14,151 bases of DNA from Lachnospiraceae bacterium UBA7480 (GTDB lineage: Bacteria > Bacillota > Clostridia > Lachnospirales > Lachnospiraceae): positions 14,915-29,065 of the forward strand of contig DLOQ01000013.1 in the NCBI GenBank assembly GCA_002479655.1, in the 5' to 3' direction. Numbering within the stretch: position 1 is the first letter of the stretch; every line of letters starts with the position of its first letter. Below, one piece after another: positions 5,559 through 13,341 of the stretch. Below the pieces are notes generated by a model. That model saw only the letters and a list, made by a program, of their open reading frames with translations. It had not been told where the DNA came from and made no database searches. A program made the translations under genes and the position numbers.

Positions 5559-7519
5559 TGAGTCAGCTGGTCTATACAAATGAAAAGTGCCAGGGATGTA
5601 ATCGCTGCATTTCGGTCTGTCCTGTTCTGACTGCCAATTATTCCGTCCAATCAGAGGGCGGACAGCGGATCGAGGTACATAGTGAAAATTGTATTGCATG
5701 TGGCGCCTGTTTTGATGTGTGTGAACATAATGCAAGAGAATATTATGATGATACGGAACAGTTTTTCCGCGATTTAGAGCAGGGAGAGAAAATATCCGTG
5801 CTGCTCGCTCCGGCATTTCAGGCGAATTATCCGGAGGAATATGCCTCCATATTGGGCGGGCTGAAAGCTTTGGGAGTCAACCGGATCATCAGTGTCAGTT
5901 TTGGCGCTGACATTACCACATGGGGATATATCAATTATATTTCCGGGCATGACATGCAGGGCGGGATTTCCCAGCCCTGTCCTGCGGTGGTCAATTATAT
6001 TGAGCATTATGCGCCGGACCTGATACGGAAGCTGATACCGATTCACAGTCCTTTACTGTGTGCGGCGATTTATGCGAAAAAATATATGCATATTACGGAT
6101 AAGCTGGCGTTTATCAGTCCGTGTATGGCGAAAAAGATAGAGATCACTGATGACAATACATATGGTTATGTATCCTATAATCTGACCTTCAAGCATTTTA
6201 TGGAATATGCGCGAAAGCGCCATATCGCGGGTGCGGATGCGGCGGACGAGATCGAGTATGGTCTGGGTTCTATTTATCCCACTCCCGGAGGACTTAAGGA
6301 AAATGTCTATTGGTTTTGCGGCGAGGAGGCATTTATACGGCAGGTAGAGGGGGAAAAGCGTGCCTATGATTTCCTGGAGGATTATAGGAAGAGATTGGCA
6401 AATGGGCAGAAACTGCCGTTTATGGTAGACATCCTGAATTGCGACAGGGGCTGCCTGTACGGGACGGGTATCGAAACCGAAAAAAATGATTCAGAGGATA
6501 ACTATTATAATCTGCAGAAGATCAGAGAACATTGTAAAAAGAACAGTGGAGAGAGTCCGTTTTCAAAATCGCTTGCACCGGCGGAACGCCTGAAGCAGTT
6601 TAATGAGCAGTTTGCTCAATTGGATATCCGGGATTTTATGCGGAGTTATACCGATAAATCAGACAGTATCTCCCTGCGTGAACCGGACGAGACGGAGCTG
6701 GAAGCGATATTCCTTTCCATGAACAAAATAAGCTGGGAACAGAGGAATATCAACTGCGGGGCATGCGGTTACGGCAACTGTATGGAAATGGCAGAGGCGA
6801 TCTACAACGGCAGCAATATACCGGAAAACTGTATCCACTTTATGAAGGACAAAATCCATGCGTTTTCTGACAGGCTGGAAGAACAGAATAAAGAATTAAA
6901 GCAGGCAATTAAGGAGGAAAAGGAAAGCGAGCTGTTTATCAACCAGATGATACGCGCTTTTGCGAAAAGCATCGACATTAAAGACCAATATACTAAGGGA
7001 CATTCCTTTAGGGTGGCGGAGTATGCAAGGAAGATTGCGGCGAAGATGGGATATAATGAAAAAATGCGGGAGAACATTTATCATATCGCGCTGCTGCATG
7101 ACATCGGGAAGATCATTATTCCGGAAGATATCCTCAATAAGCCCGGAAAACTTACGAAAGAGGAGTATGAAACGATCAAACAGCATGCGCAGTACGGTTA
7201 CGATATTTTAAAGGAGATCGACTGTCTGCCGAATCTGGCGCTGGGCGCGGGGTATCATCATGAGCGGCTGGACGGGAAGGGATATCCGAGCGGAAAGCCG
7301 GAAAAAGAGATCCCGCAGGTCGCAAGGATCATTGCGGTCGCGGATACCTTTGATGCCATGCATTCTACCCGCCCTTACCGGGAATGTCTGCCGATGGAAA
7401 GCATTATTGATGAGATGAAGCGGGTATCCGGAACACAATTAGATCCCCAGATCGTGAATATCCTTTTGGAGCTGATCAAGGAAGGCGCTTTGGAGGGAGT
7501 GGATGAAAAGCCGATCTGA
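5558..7519 (+). CDS. [FeFe]-hydrogenase-like sensor fused to HD-GYP c-di-GMP phosphodiesterase
   Basis: A 653-residue soluble protein. Residues 8-60 are a 2[4Fe-4S] ferredoxin domain (C11, C14, C17, C21; C45, C48, C51, C55). About 75-330 is an [FeFe]-hydrogenase large-subunit domain with the H-cluster cysteines C141 (QPCPAVV), C189 (SPCMAKKIE), C295 and C299 (NCDRGC). Residues 400-425 hold a Cys4 Fe-S motif (C400-x2-C403-x4-C408-x16-C425). A charged coiled coil (about 430-465) leads to an HD-GYP domain (about 465-645) with HDIGK (514-518) and HHERLDGKGYP (567-577), the complete signature of cyclic-di-GMP phosphodiesterases. The proton-relay residues of catalytic hydrogenases appear replaced (P140 for Cys299, Y124 and Y127 for Glu279 and Glu282, I160 for Ser319; Clostridium pasteurianum CpI numbering, recalled). 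Sensor rather than turnover enzyme is inferred. The ATG overlaps the leader ORF stop; there are no membrane segments. Confidence 0.88.
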   Translation: MSQLVYTNEKCQGCNRCISVCPVLTANYSVQSEGGQRIEVHSENCIACGACFDVCEHNAREYYDDTEQFFRDLEQGEKISVLLAPAFQANYPEEYASILGGLKALGVNRIISVSFGADITTWGYINYISGHDMQGGISQPCPAVVNYIEHYAPDLIRKLIPIHSPLLCAAIYAKKYMHITDKLAFISPCMAKKIEITDDNTYGYVSYNLTFKHFMEYARKRHIAGADAADEIEYGLGSIYPTPGGLKENVYWFCGEEAFIRQVEGEKRAYDFLEDYRKRLANGQKLPFMVDILNCDRGCLYGTGIETEKNDSEDNYYNLQKIREHCKKNSGESPFSKSLAPAERLKQFNEQFAQLDIRDFMRSYTDKSDSISLREPDETELEAIFLSMNKISWEQRNINCGACGYGNCMEMAEAIYNGSNIPENCIHFMKDKIHAFSDRLEEQNKELKQAIKEEKESELFINQMIRAFAKSIDIKDQYTKGHSFRVAEYARKIAAKMGYNEKMRENIYHIALLHDIGKIIIPEDILNKPGKLTKEEYETIKQHAQYGYDILKEIDCLPNLALGAGYHHERLDGKGYPSGKPEKEIPQVARIIAVADTFDAMHSTRPYRECLPMESIIDEMKRVSGTQLDPQIVNILLELIKEGALEGVDEKPI

Positions 7520-7527
7520 TTGTGGAT

Positions 7528-10182
7528 TTATTCCGCCTCCCTTAACCGTTCTACTATGCTGTGTTTTGCCGCCTGTCCATACAGGATGGTAGGAATCAGC
7601 CACCCGAACAGCATAAAGACAGGAATCACGATCACAACAGGAAGTATGGTAAAATGGGGACGGAAGAACCAGAACATATTTTCCATCATTTTACCGATGA
7701 ACGGATTCACGACGGCAGATAGGATCAGCGCGATCAATACAGATCCCAGCGAATAAAGCAGTCCCTCGTAGATCAGCATGGATTTTAATTGGCTGTTGGT
7801 CATGCCTACCGCCTGTAATACCGCAAATTCCCTGCGGCGGGAGAGGATGCTTGTCATAATTGCATTAAAGAAATTCAGGATGCCTACGATCCCTATGATG
7901 GCGCAGAGCAGACCGCCCAAAAGTAAAAACAGATTTTGAAACTGCTGAAAATCCGCGCGCAGAGTTTCCTTGCTTTCATAATTCAGTTCCGGGAGATCAT
8001 CAGCCGTCAGCTTGGACAGATAAGCTTCCGCGTTTTGCTCCGCCGCTTCCGTCGGAGTATCGAACAGATAGTAGAGGGGGACTACAGACATCCCGCTGTC
8101 CCGTGTGATCGTTTCTGCCGGAAGTATGGCGCCAAGGGAGCCGAGGGTTTTATATCTATGGCTCATGGAAGATGGCACGTGCACCAGCGCACATACGGTA
8201 TAGTCTATATCAATGCTGTTATTGATGTAATATTCCACATATTCTTCAGGGGTATTTTCCGTACAGTATTCACCGGTGCGGCTGTCAATATAATAGCCCT
8301 CGGAAACATAGGTCAGCTTAAGCGTATCTCCTATTTCCGGATACATCTCCCGATTCATAACGTTGCCATAATCGTCCGTATAAACAGACAAAGCGATGGC
8401 GTGGCTGTTTTCCGAAAACAGGGAGTCAAGATCTCCTTCCAGAACAGTCAGCTTATCAAACAGCGCAGGATCCAGCCCCAGAAGCTGCACGCCGGCAGAC
8501 ACTTTACCATCATCGTTCATGTCTGCGGATAATAACTGCTCCATTTGTTCTTCGGTTACCCAGTTGGCATATAAAGCTCTATAGGTTTCTTCTGATACCC
8601 GGCATAACGGGCTCTTATTATCGGATAAGACATAACCGCATCCGGCAAGGGACTGATCGGTATTTGCCTTGATCTGCTCTATGGCATCCTCCGTAATAAA
8701 TTCCAAAGATTGATTATAGTGGAAATAATCGGTACTGCTGACAATAAAGTCAGCACAGGTCTGATTGCTAAGATAGAGCTCCATATCAAATCCGCCGACG
8801 AATGTATATAAGATATTCAGCAGTATAACGGACAAAGCCAGCGATACAAAGACAAGGATGGTTTTGCTCCTGCTGCGTCCCAGATTGGCCAATGCCATAT
8901 GGGACACTTTTGCTCCGCGGGTGTGACGCTGCTTTTTATCTGTCCGGATATTTTCCGTATATTTTGTCGCTTCGATCGGTGATACTTTTGCCGCGATCCG
9001 TCCGGGTTTGTTGCAGGATAACAGGACTGTAAGCAGGGAAAACAGTGTTGAGCCGATGAAAATAAGCGGAGAAATGCTGACGGTGGAAGATGCCTCTCCG
9101 ATCGTCAGGCTTTTGATCACTGCCGGTGTCAGTACTGCGCCTGTGATGTAGCCAAGCAGAAGACCGATAGGAATCCCGATCAGGCAGAGAAATAAAGCCT
9201 GCTGCCGGATGATGCGCCGCAGCTGCTTAGGTGTCACGCCAATCGTTTTCAGAAGACCATAAAACCGGATATCCCCGGTAACGGAAATCTGGAAGATATT
9301 ATAGATGATCAGATATCCGGTAAACACTACCAGTATGATAAATGCAATGATAGCCAAAACAGTCTCCGGATCCATCGTATTATCAAGCTGGGAAGAAGTA
9401 TAGCCCCAGTTTACGCCGATACGGACGCTGTTTTCATCGACAAAGCTGTCCCATGTATAACCAAGATCCGTATCTACCTGCTCCATCTGTCCTTGTATAT
9501 TGATTGCGGACTTCATCATAACATTTAAGTCTGTGCGCAGCGGTTTCATGCCCTCCGCTATTGCTGCAGCTTTGATTTCGTTCAAGTAACTCTCGGAAAT
9601 ATTGATAAAATGCACCGGCATCAGATCGTCATACTCCCAATATCCTGACAGAATAAAGGTACCGGTGATTTCCGGACCGATTTGCTCCTTGTCCATCAGC
9701 GGATAGGAGAGCTGTATTTCGGCTCCCAGTTCCGGCGTGATGCCTAACAGCTTCAGCGCCTCTGTGTCCATGGCAATCTCATTTTCTTTTTCCGGCATAT
9801 GTCCGGTGGTGGGCAGAGCGTAGCTCCATTTGGCAGTATTAGCATCCATATAGCTGATCTCCGCGGGTGTCTTTGCAAAGGCATCCGCAGCTAAGATTCC
9901 GATCAATGTGCGGACGCCGGCTTCTTTAACATTTGGATGGGCGGAAATGGCTGCAAGCTGTTCTTCATTTACGGACTTAAAAGTACCATGGTTATAGCCG
10001 CCCACCTGTCGGAACTGATAGGTCTGATAGCTGGAGTTGATGGACATGACGATGGTAAACAGCGACGTAAAAAGCAGTGTTGTAAGGGCGATCGCAATGA
10101 TGGCGATCAGGTTCCGTTTTCGTGATGCCCACAGGGATCTATAGCTTAAATGGCGTATGCATTGTTGATTTTTTACTTTCAT
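7528..10182 (-). CDS. FtsX-type ABC transporter permease (884 residues)
   Basis: Membrane subunit of the ABC system encoded with the upstream ATPase gene. It has two copies of the MacB/FtsX layout. First copy: helix about 25-47, extracytoplasmic domain 48-274, three helices (about 275-298, 328-350, 370-390). Second copy: helix about 438-462, extracytoplasmic domain 463-749, three helices (about 750-775, 803-826, 844-870). Each FtsX core carries the usual cytoplasmic loop (FYGLLKTIGVTPKQLRRII; EFAVLQAVGMTNSQLKSML). This 4+4 helix plan is not the 10-helix BceB plan. Such proteins usually drive mechanotransmission, lipoprotein or peptide efflux rather than import. The ATG overlaps the ATPase stop (ATGA, 10179-10182), with GGAGGG 6 bases upstream, so translation is coupled. 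An EF-hand-like loop lies at 554-565. Substrate unknown. Confidence 0.9.
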   Translation of the reverse strand: MKVKNQQCIRHLSYRSLWASRKRNLIAIIAIALTTLLFTSLFTIVMSINSSYQTYQFRQVGGYNHGTFKSVNEEQLAAISAHPNVKEAGVRTLIGILAADAFAKTPAEISYMDANTAKWSYALPTTGHMPEKENEIAMDTEALKLLGITPELGAEIQLSYPLMDKEQIGPEITGTFILSGYWEYDDLMPVHFINISESYLNEIKAAAIAEGMKPLRTDLNVMMKSAINIQGQMEQVDTDLGYTWDSFVDENSVRIGVNWGYTSSQLDNTMDPETVLAIIAFIILVVFTGYLIIYNIFQISVTGDIRFYGLLKTIGVTPKQLRRIIRQQALFLCLIGIPIGLLLGYITGAVLTPAVIKSLTIGEASSTVSISPLIFIGSTLFSLLTVLLSCNKPGRIAAKVSPIEATKYTENIRTDKKQRHTRGAKVSHMALANLGRSRSKTILVFVSLALSVILLNILYTFVGGFDMELYLSNQTCADFIVSSTDYFHYNQSLEFITEDAIEQIKANTDQSLAGCGYVLSDNKSPLCRVSEETYRALYANWVTEEQMEQLLSADMNDDGKVSAGVQLLGLDPALFDKLTVLEGDLDSLFSENSHAIALSVYTDDYGNVMNREMYPEIGDTLKLTYVSEGYYIDSRTGEYCTENTPEEYVEYYINNSIDIDYTVCALVHVPSSMSHRYKTLGSLGAILPAETITRDSGMSVVPLYYLFDTPTEAAEQNAEAYLSKLTADDLPELNYESKETLRADFQQFQNLFLLLGGLLCAIIGIVGILNFFNAIMTSILSRRREFAVLQAVGMTNSQLKSMLIYEGLLYSLGSVLIALILSAVVNPFIGKMMENMFWFFRPHFTILPVVIVIPVFMLFGWLIPTILYGQAAKHSIVERLREAE

Positions 10183-10871
10183 AATTCACCCTCCTGCTGA
10201 GTATGTCCGCTGACAATGCGGCCGTCTTCGATACGGATGATCCGGTCAGCCATTTGTGCAATCTCCTCATTGTGGGTGATCATAACGATCGTCTGGGTAA
10301 ATTTGCGGCTGGTAACTTTCAGGAGGCTTAAAACATCCTGACTGGTTTTGCTGTCCAGATTGCCGGTAGGCTCATCGGCAAGGATGATGGCGGGCGCAGC
10401 GATCAATGCGCGGGCGATTGCCACACGCTGCTGCTGACCGCCGGAAAGCTGGTTAGGAAGGGCATCCAGTCGTCCGTCCAGTCCGAGTGTCTGTACGATC
10501 TGATCCATAAATGATTTTTCGACTTCACCGCCGTCCAGTTGGACGGGAAGAACAATATTTTCATAGACATTCAACACGGGCACCAGATTATATGCCTGGA
10601 AAACAAATCCGATCTTACGGCGGCGGAAAATGGTCAGCGCTTCATCTTTTAAAGAAAAAATATCCTTTCCATCGACGATCACTTTTCCGTCGGTAGGCCT
10701 GTCCAGACCGCCGAGCATATGAAGCAGAGTGGATTTTCCGCTTCCCGATGTTCCGACTACTGCGACAAATTCTCCTTTATCAACAGAAAAATTGACTCCA
10801 TCCAATGCATGAACGGCATTTTCGCCGGAGCCGTAGATCTTTTTCAGATCTTTTGCCTGTAATATTTCCAT
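10179..10871 (-). CDS. ABC transporter ATP-binding protein, MacB/LolD type
   Basis: A 230-residue nucleotide-binding subunit that partners the FtsX-type permease. Walker A is GTSGSGKST (40-48), the Q-loop Gln is Q92, the signature is LSGGQQQR (142-149), Walker B is AIILADEP (161-168, D166 and E167), followed by the GNLDS D-loop, and the switch His is H200. The [14 protein letters not shown] stretch and length are typical of the LolD/MacB/BceA branch. The start has GGAAGGA 8 bases upstream of the ATG. It follows the kinase gene by 117 bp, which leaves room for its own promoter. Export or signalling of a cell-envelope-active compound is inferred from family and gene order, not shown. Confidence 0.93.
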   Translation of the reverse strand: MEILQAKDLKKIYGSGENAVHALDGVNFSVDKGEFVAVVGTSGSGKSTLLHMLGGLDRPTDGKVIVDGKDIFSLKDEALTIFRRRKIGFVFQAYNLVPVLNVYENIVLPVQLDGGEVEKSFMDQIVQTLGLDGRLDALPNQLSGGQQQRVAIARALIAAPAIILADEPTGNLDSKTSQDVLSLLKVTSRKFTQTIVMITHNEEIAQMADRIIRIEDGRIVSGHTQQEGEL

Positions 10872-10988
10872 ATTTGATCATCCTTCCTTTTTTCTTTTTA
10901 CATTCAGGTAATTGCGCACAACGAAAGTCTGTATGAATAGAGTTTTGCAATTGCCTATTCTCATATTGATTATCTCATAAGATTCTTT
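10872..10988 (-). promoter_or_regulatory. Gap between kinase and ATPase genes with direct repeats
   Basis: This 117-bp gap probably carries regulatory signals for the transporter pair. On the minus strand TATGAGA occurs twice with a 14-bp period (plus coordinates 10973-10979 and 10959-10965). An imperfect inverted repeat, AGGTAATTGCG (10907-10917) against TTGCAATTGCCT (10945-10956), flanks the middle. AATCTTAT (minus strand, 10978-10985) also occurs at the regulator promoter (12700-12707, plus strand). I find no promoter with acceptable -35/-10 spacing, nor a terminator. Binding by the adjacent regulator is a hypothesis. Confidence 0.35.
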
Positions 10989-11942
10989 CTACATTCTAAC
11001 AGATGGGAAATTAATTCTGACAGTTTTGTAAGATTCCTTAGGCAGAAATACCGAAAAACAGCTTCCCTCTCCGGGATGGGAGGTGACTTTGATATAGCCG
11101 TTTTGTTCACTTATGATTTTCCTTGCAAGATAAAGCCCGATGCCTACGCCGTCAAAGGTTTTTACATTTTCCGACCGGAAAAAGCGGGTGAAGATTTTGG
11201 GGAGTTCTTCTTCTGAGATGCCGATTCCGGTATCCGCAATATCAATACGCGCAAAGATTTCATATTCCGTAACGGAAATGGTGATACCGCCCTGCTCGGT
11301 ATATTTGATGGCGTTATCCACGATATTGCCGATGGCTTCGGCAGTCCATTTGGCATCTAAGACGGCGTAAGCGTCCGTATCAGACATATGCAGAGACAGC
11401 CCCTTTGCTTCCGCCTTGGGAAGATACTGGCTGCATATTGTCAAAAGGATGGGCTGTATTGCAGCATTTTCGGGTGATAATGATAATATGCCGTTTTCCA
11501 GTCGGGACAGCTTTACTAAGGAGTCGATCAGAAAACGAAGCTTTTCTGTCTGGTCATGGAGCGCCTCTGCGCTGCTTCGCGCGCTGTCCGGCAATTCTTC
11601 TTCCAAAAGCAGCTCGCTGTAAAGGAGAAGATTGGCAATGGGTGTTTTGGTCTGATGGGAAATATCTGCAATCAATGTTTTGATTTTGTCTTTTTCGGCA
11701 GCGGTCTTTCTTGCGGAAACCGAAGATGCAGACAGATAATGGGCGAATCTGGTTTCCAGCCTGGACAGTCGTCTTTCGTCAAAGATTTCTTCCGAAAATG
11801 ACCCATCCATAACGGAGTCCAGCATCTTTTCCAGAGTGTCCAGAGTTTTTTTGGTGCGGTAATGGTTACAGCATACGATAATGACAGCAGCCGACAGAGA
11901 TAATGCGCCAGCCAGCCATAGGATATCACTCATATCTATCAA
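10989..11942 (-). CDS. Sensor histidine kinase with a single membrane helix
   Basis: A 317-residue kinase, partner of the OmpR-type regulator encoded 20 bp upstream. One helix (about 7-26) follows a tiny N-terminus and there is no extracytoplasmic sensor domain. A short helical linker (30-85) leads to HisKA with phospho-acceptor His96 in ISHQTKTP, the variant H-box common in Firmicute kinases. The ATP-binding domain has the N-box around N206-N210 (NIVDNAIKY), G1 DTGIGIS (237-243), the F-box FTRFFRSE and G2 GVGIGL (265-270). The start is probably TTG at 11940-11942, with AAAGGA 6 bases upstream. An in-frame ATG three codons later (11931-11933) is too far from that site. With no sensor domain, the stimulus probably comes through the membrane helix or through the ABC transporter of the same operon (inference). 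Confidence 0.92.
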   Translation of the reverse strand: MIDMSDILWLAGALSLSAAVIIVCCNHYRTKKTLDTLEKMLDSVMDGSFSEEIFDERRLSRLETRFAHYLSASSVSARKTAAEKDKIKTLIADISHQTKTPIANLLLYSELLLEEELPDSARSSAEALHDQTEKLRFLIDSLVKLSRLENGILSLSPENAAIQPILLTICSQYLPKAEAKGLSLHMSDTDAYAVLDAKWTAEAIGNIVDNAIKYTEQGGITISVTEYEIFARIDIADTGIGISEEELPKIFTRFFRSENVKTFDGVGIGLYLARKIISEQNGYIKVTSHPGEGSCFSVFLPKESYKTVRINFPSVRM

Positions 11943-11962
11943 TTACGTTCCTTTCATATATC

Positions 11963-12631
11963 TTATACGATCCACCGGTAGCCGATGCCATAGACTGTCT
12001 TGATATCATCATGGACTCCCAGTTTATCCCGCAGCCGTTTTACCGTGACTGAGAGGGCGCTTTCGTCAATATATACGGAAGGGTCAGACCAGATGTGGTC
12101 GATCAGATAATTTCTGTTTACCGTATTTCCGCGGTTTTCTATCAGCAGGTGAAGAAGCTTCTGCTCTGTTTTACTTAGTTCCACGTCAGCGCCATTTACG
12201 GTAAAGCGCATATGGGAAAAATCAAAGGAAAAGCGGTCCGTGCGGAATATATTTTCATCGGCGGGGACACTGTGTTTACGAAGCTGGGTATTGACTCTTG
12301 CCCGGAGAACGGATAAGGAAAATGGTTTGGTGATATAGTCGTCTGCGCCCCGTTCAAGTCCTTCTACAATATCCGTGTCGGTATCATTGGCAGTCAGGAG
12401 AATGACCGGGACAAAGGGATGTTCTTTTTTGATCTGCCCAAGCAGATCAAGCCCGCTTCCGTCGGGCAGGGTAACATCCAGCAGTACAAGCGCGGGATAT
12501 CCCATCAAAAGCTGCTCTTTGGCGGAATGAATATTCGGGCAGGATACGATCTGCCGGTGATCGGCTTTTAACGCCATACACAATCCGTGATTTAGTTCTT
12601 TATCGTCTTCAACGATCATGATCTGTTCCAT
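11963..12631 (-). CDS. OmpR-family response regulator
   Basis: A 222-residue transcription factor. The receiver domain (1-115) has acidic residues E8, D9 and D10, phospho-acceptor D52 (LLDVTLPDGSG), T80 and K102 (ITKPF). The winged-helix DNA-binding domain (about 125-222) ends with the typical ESALSVTVKRLRDKLG and YGIGYRWIV segments. It is the first gene of the operon: regulator, kinase, ATPase, permease. A consensus promoter at 12667-12695 lies about 35 bp upstream, giving a short leader. The ribosome site GGAAGGA is about 13 bases from the ATG, longer than ideal; no better in-frame start is visible. It probably activates the transporter genes and perhaps itself. Targets are inferred from gene order. 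Confidence 0.93.
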   Translation of the reverse strand: MEQIMIVEDDKELNHGLCMALKADHRQIVSCPNIHSAKEQLLMGYPALVLLDVTLPDGSGLDLLGQIKKEHPFVPVILLTANDTDTDIVEGLERGADDYITKPFSLSVLRARVNTQLRKHSVPADENIFRTDRFSFDFSHMRFTVNGADVELSKTEQKLLHLLIENRGNTVNRNYLIDHIWSDPSVYIDESALSVTVKRLRDKLGVHDDIKTVYGIGYRWIV

Positions 12632-12666
12632 ATTAAACCATGTGTCCTTCCGAAATCTACGGATTT

Positions 12667-12695
12667 ATTATAATGCCTGCCCTGTAAGATGGCAA
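12667..12695 (-). promoter_or_regulatory. Consensus promoter of the regulator-kinase-transporter operon
   Basis: Reading the minus strand, TTGCCA (12690-12695), a 17-bp spacer and TATAAT (12667-12672) form a strong sigma-A promoter. Transcription would start near 12660 with a leader of about 30 nt before the regulator ATG. Confidence 0.82.
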
Positions 12696-12706
12696 TGGTA
12701 ATCTTA
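12685..12706. promoter_or_regulatory. Inverted repeat over the operon -35, possible operator
   Basis: TAAGAT (12685-12690) and ATCTTA (12701-12706) are perfect 6-bp inverted arms 10 bp apart. They bracket and touch the -35 of the minus-strand promoter and lie 27 bp from the -35 of the divergent plus-strand promoter. A regulator bound here could affect both. OmpR-family proteins more often use direct repeats, so the binding protein is unknown. Confidence 0.4.
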
Positions 12707-12732
12707 TCTAAGAAACCGTTTCAGAGTTGGAC

Positions 12733-12761
12733 TTGTAAATTAGTGATTATGGAATTATAAT
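12733..12761 (+). promoter_or_regulatory. Promoter of the GNAT acetyltransferase gene
   Basis: TTGTAA (12733-12738), a 17-bp spacer and TATAAT (12756-12761) form a good sigma-A promoter reading toward the acetyltransferase. The leader would be about 90 nt, with a small GTAAA-TCGGC-TTTAC hairpin. It diverges from the regulator promoter, with 37 bp between the two -35 boxes. Confidence 0.72.
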
Positions 12762-12858
12762 AATAAAAATAAGTTAGTGATATCATTGGCTTCGGGATTG
12801 TAAATCGGCTTTACGGGATGTTGTCGTAAGGTCGCAGTGGTGATAGAGAGGATCATAT

Positions 12859-13341
12859 ATGAAGATCAGACCTGCAAAGCAAGAGGAATGGGAGTCCGCC
12901 ATGGCATTGGCATGGAGGACTTTTTTGCATTTTGAAGCTTCCGATTATACGCCGCAGGGAGTTGACAGTTTTCTGGATTTTATTTCGGATACGACGCTGA
13001 ATAGGATGTTTATCATGGGCAATTATCAATTATTTGTGGCGGTTGAAGATGAGCCGGAAAAAGCTGTCGGGGAGAAGATCATAGGTCTTATCTCCCTTCG
13101 GGAAGTGAACCATATTTCCCTTCTCTTTGTGGACGAAAAATATCATAAACAGGGAATCGGCAGATCGCTGATGAATTATGCGGCATCGTATCTTTATGAG
13201 GAGAAGGGAAAGATTTTTTGTACGGTCAATGCGGCTCCATATGCTGTGGAATTTTATAAAAAGATCGGTTTTCATGCCGTAAAACCGGAGGAAAGTAAGG
13301 ATGGGATCCGTTTTACTCCGATGATTTGGTATTTTAAATAA
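12859..13341 (+). CDS. GNAT-family N-acetyltransferase
   Basis: A 160-residue cytoplasmic protein with the GNAT fold. Motif A is LLFVDEKYHKQGIGRSLM (88-105), where Q98-G99-I100-G101 is the pyrophosphate-binding loop for acetyl-CoA. Motif B is NAAPYAVEFYKKIGFHAV (124-141), the strand-helix end typical of small-substrate GNATs. The N-terminus MKIRPAKQEEW is the usual first strand. It should transfer an acetyl group from acetyl-CoA to an amine; the substrate cannot be read from the sequence. The start has GAGAGGA (12846-12852) 6 bases before the ATG. It is a single gene with its own promoter, divergent from the two-component operon. Confidence 0.88.
   Translation: MKIRPAKQEEWESAMALAWRTFLHFEASDYTPQGVDSFLDFISDTTLNRMFIMGNYQLFVAVEDEPEKAVGEKIIGLISLREVNHISLLFVDEKYHKQGIGRSLMNYAASYLYEEKGKIFCTVNAAPYAVEFYKKIGFHAVKPEESKDGIRFTPMIWYFK

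Noticed and set aside
5558..7519. Catalytic [FeFe] hydrogenase
   Set aside because: Proton-relay residues appear replaced and an HD-GYP output domain is attached; a sensor fits better.
7936..8532. Open frame of 198 codons antisense to the permease gene
   Set aside because: Basic, compositionally odd translation with no domain; it is the shadow of the permease coding frame.
7528..10871. BceAB bacitracin transporter
   Set aside because: The permease has a 4+4 helix double-FtsX plan with two large external domains, not the 10-helix BceB plan with one.
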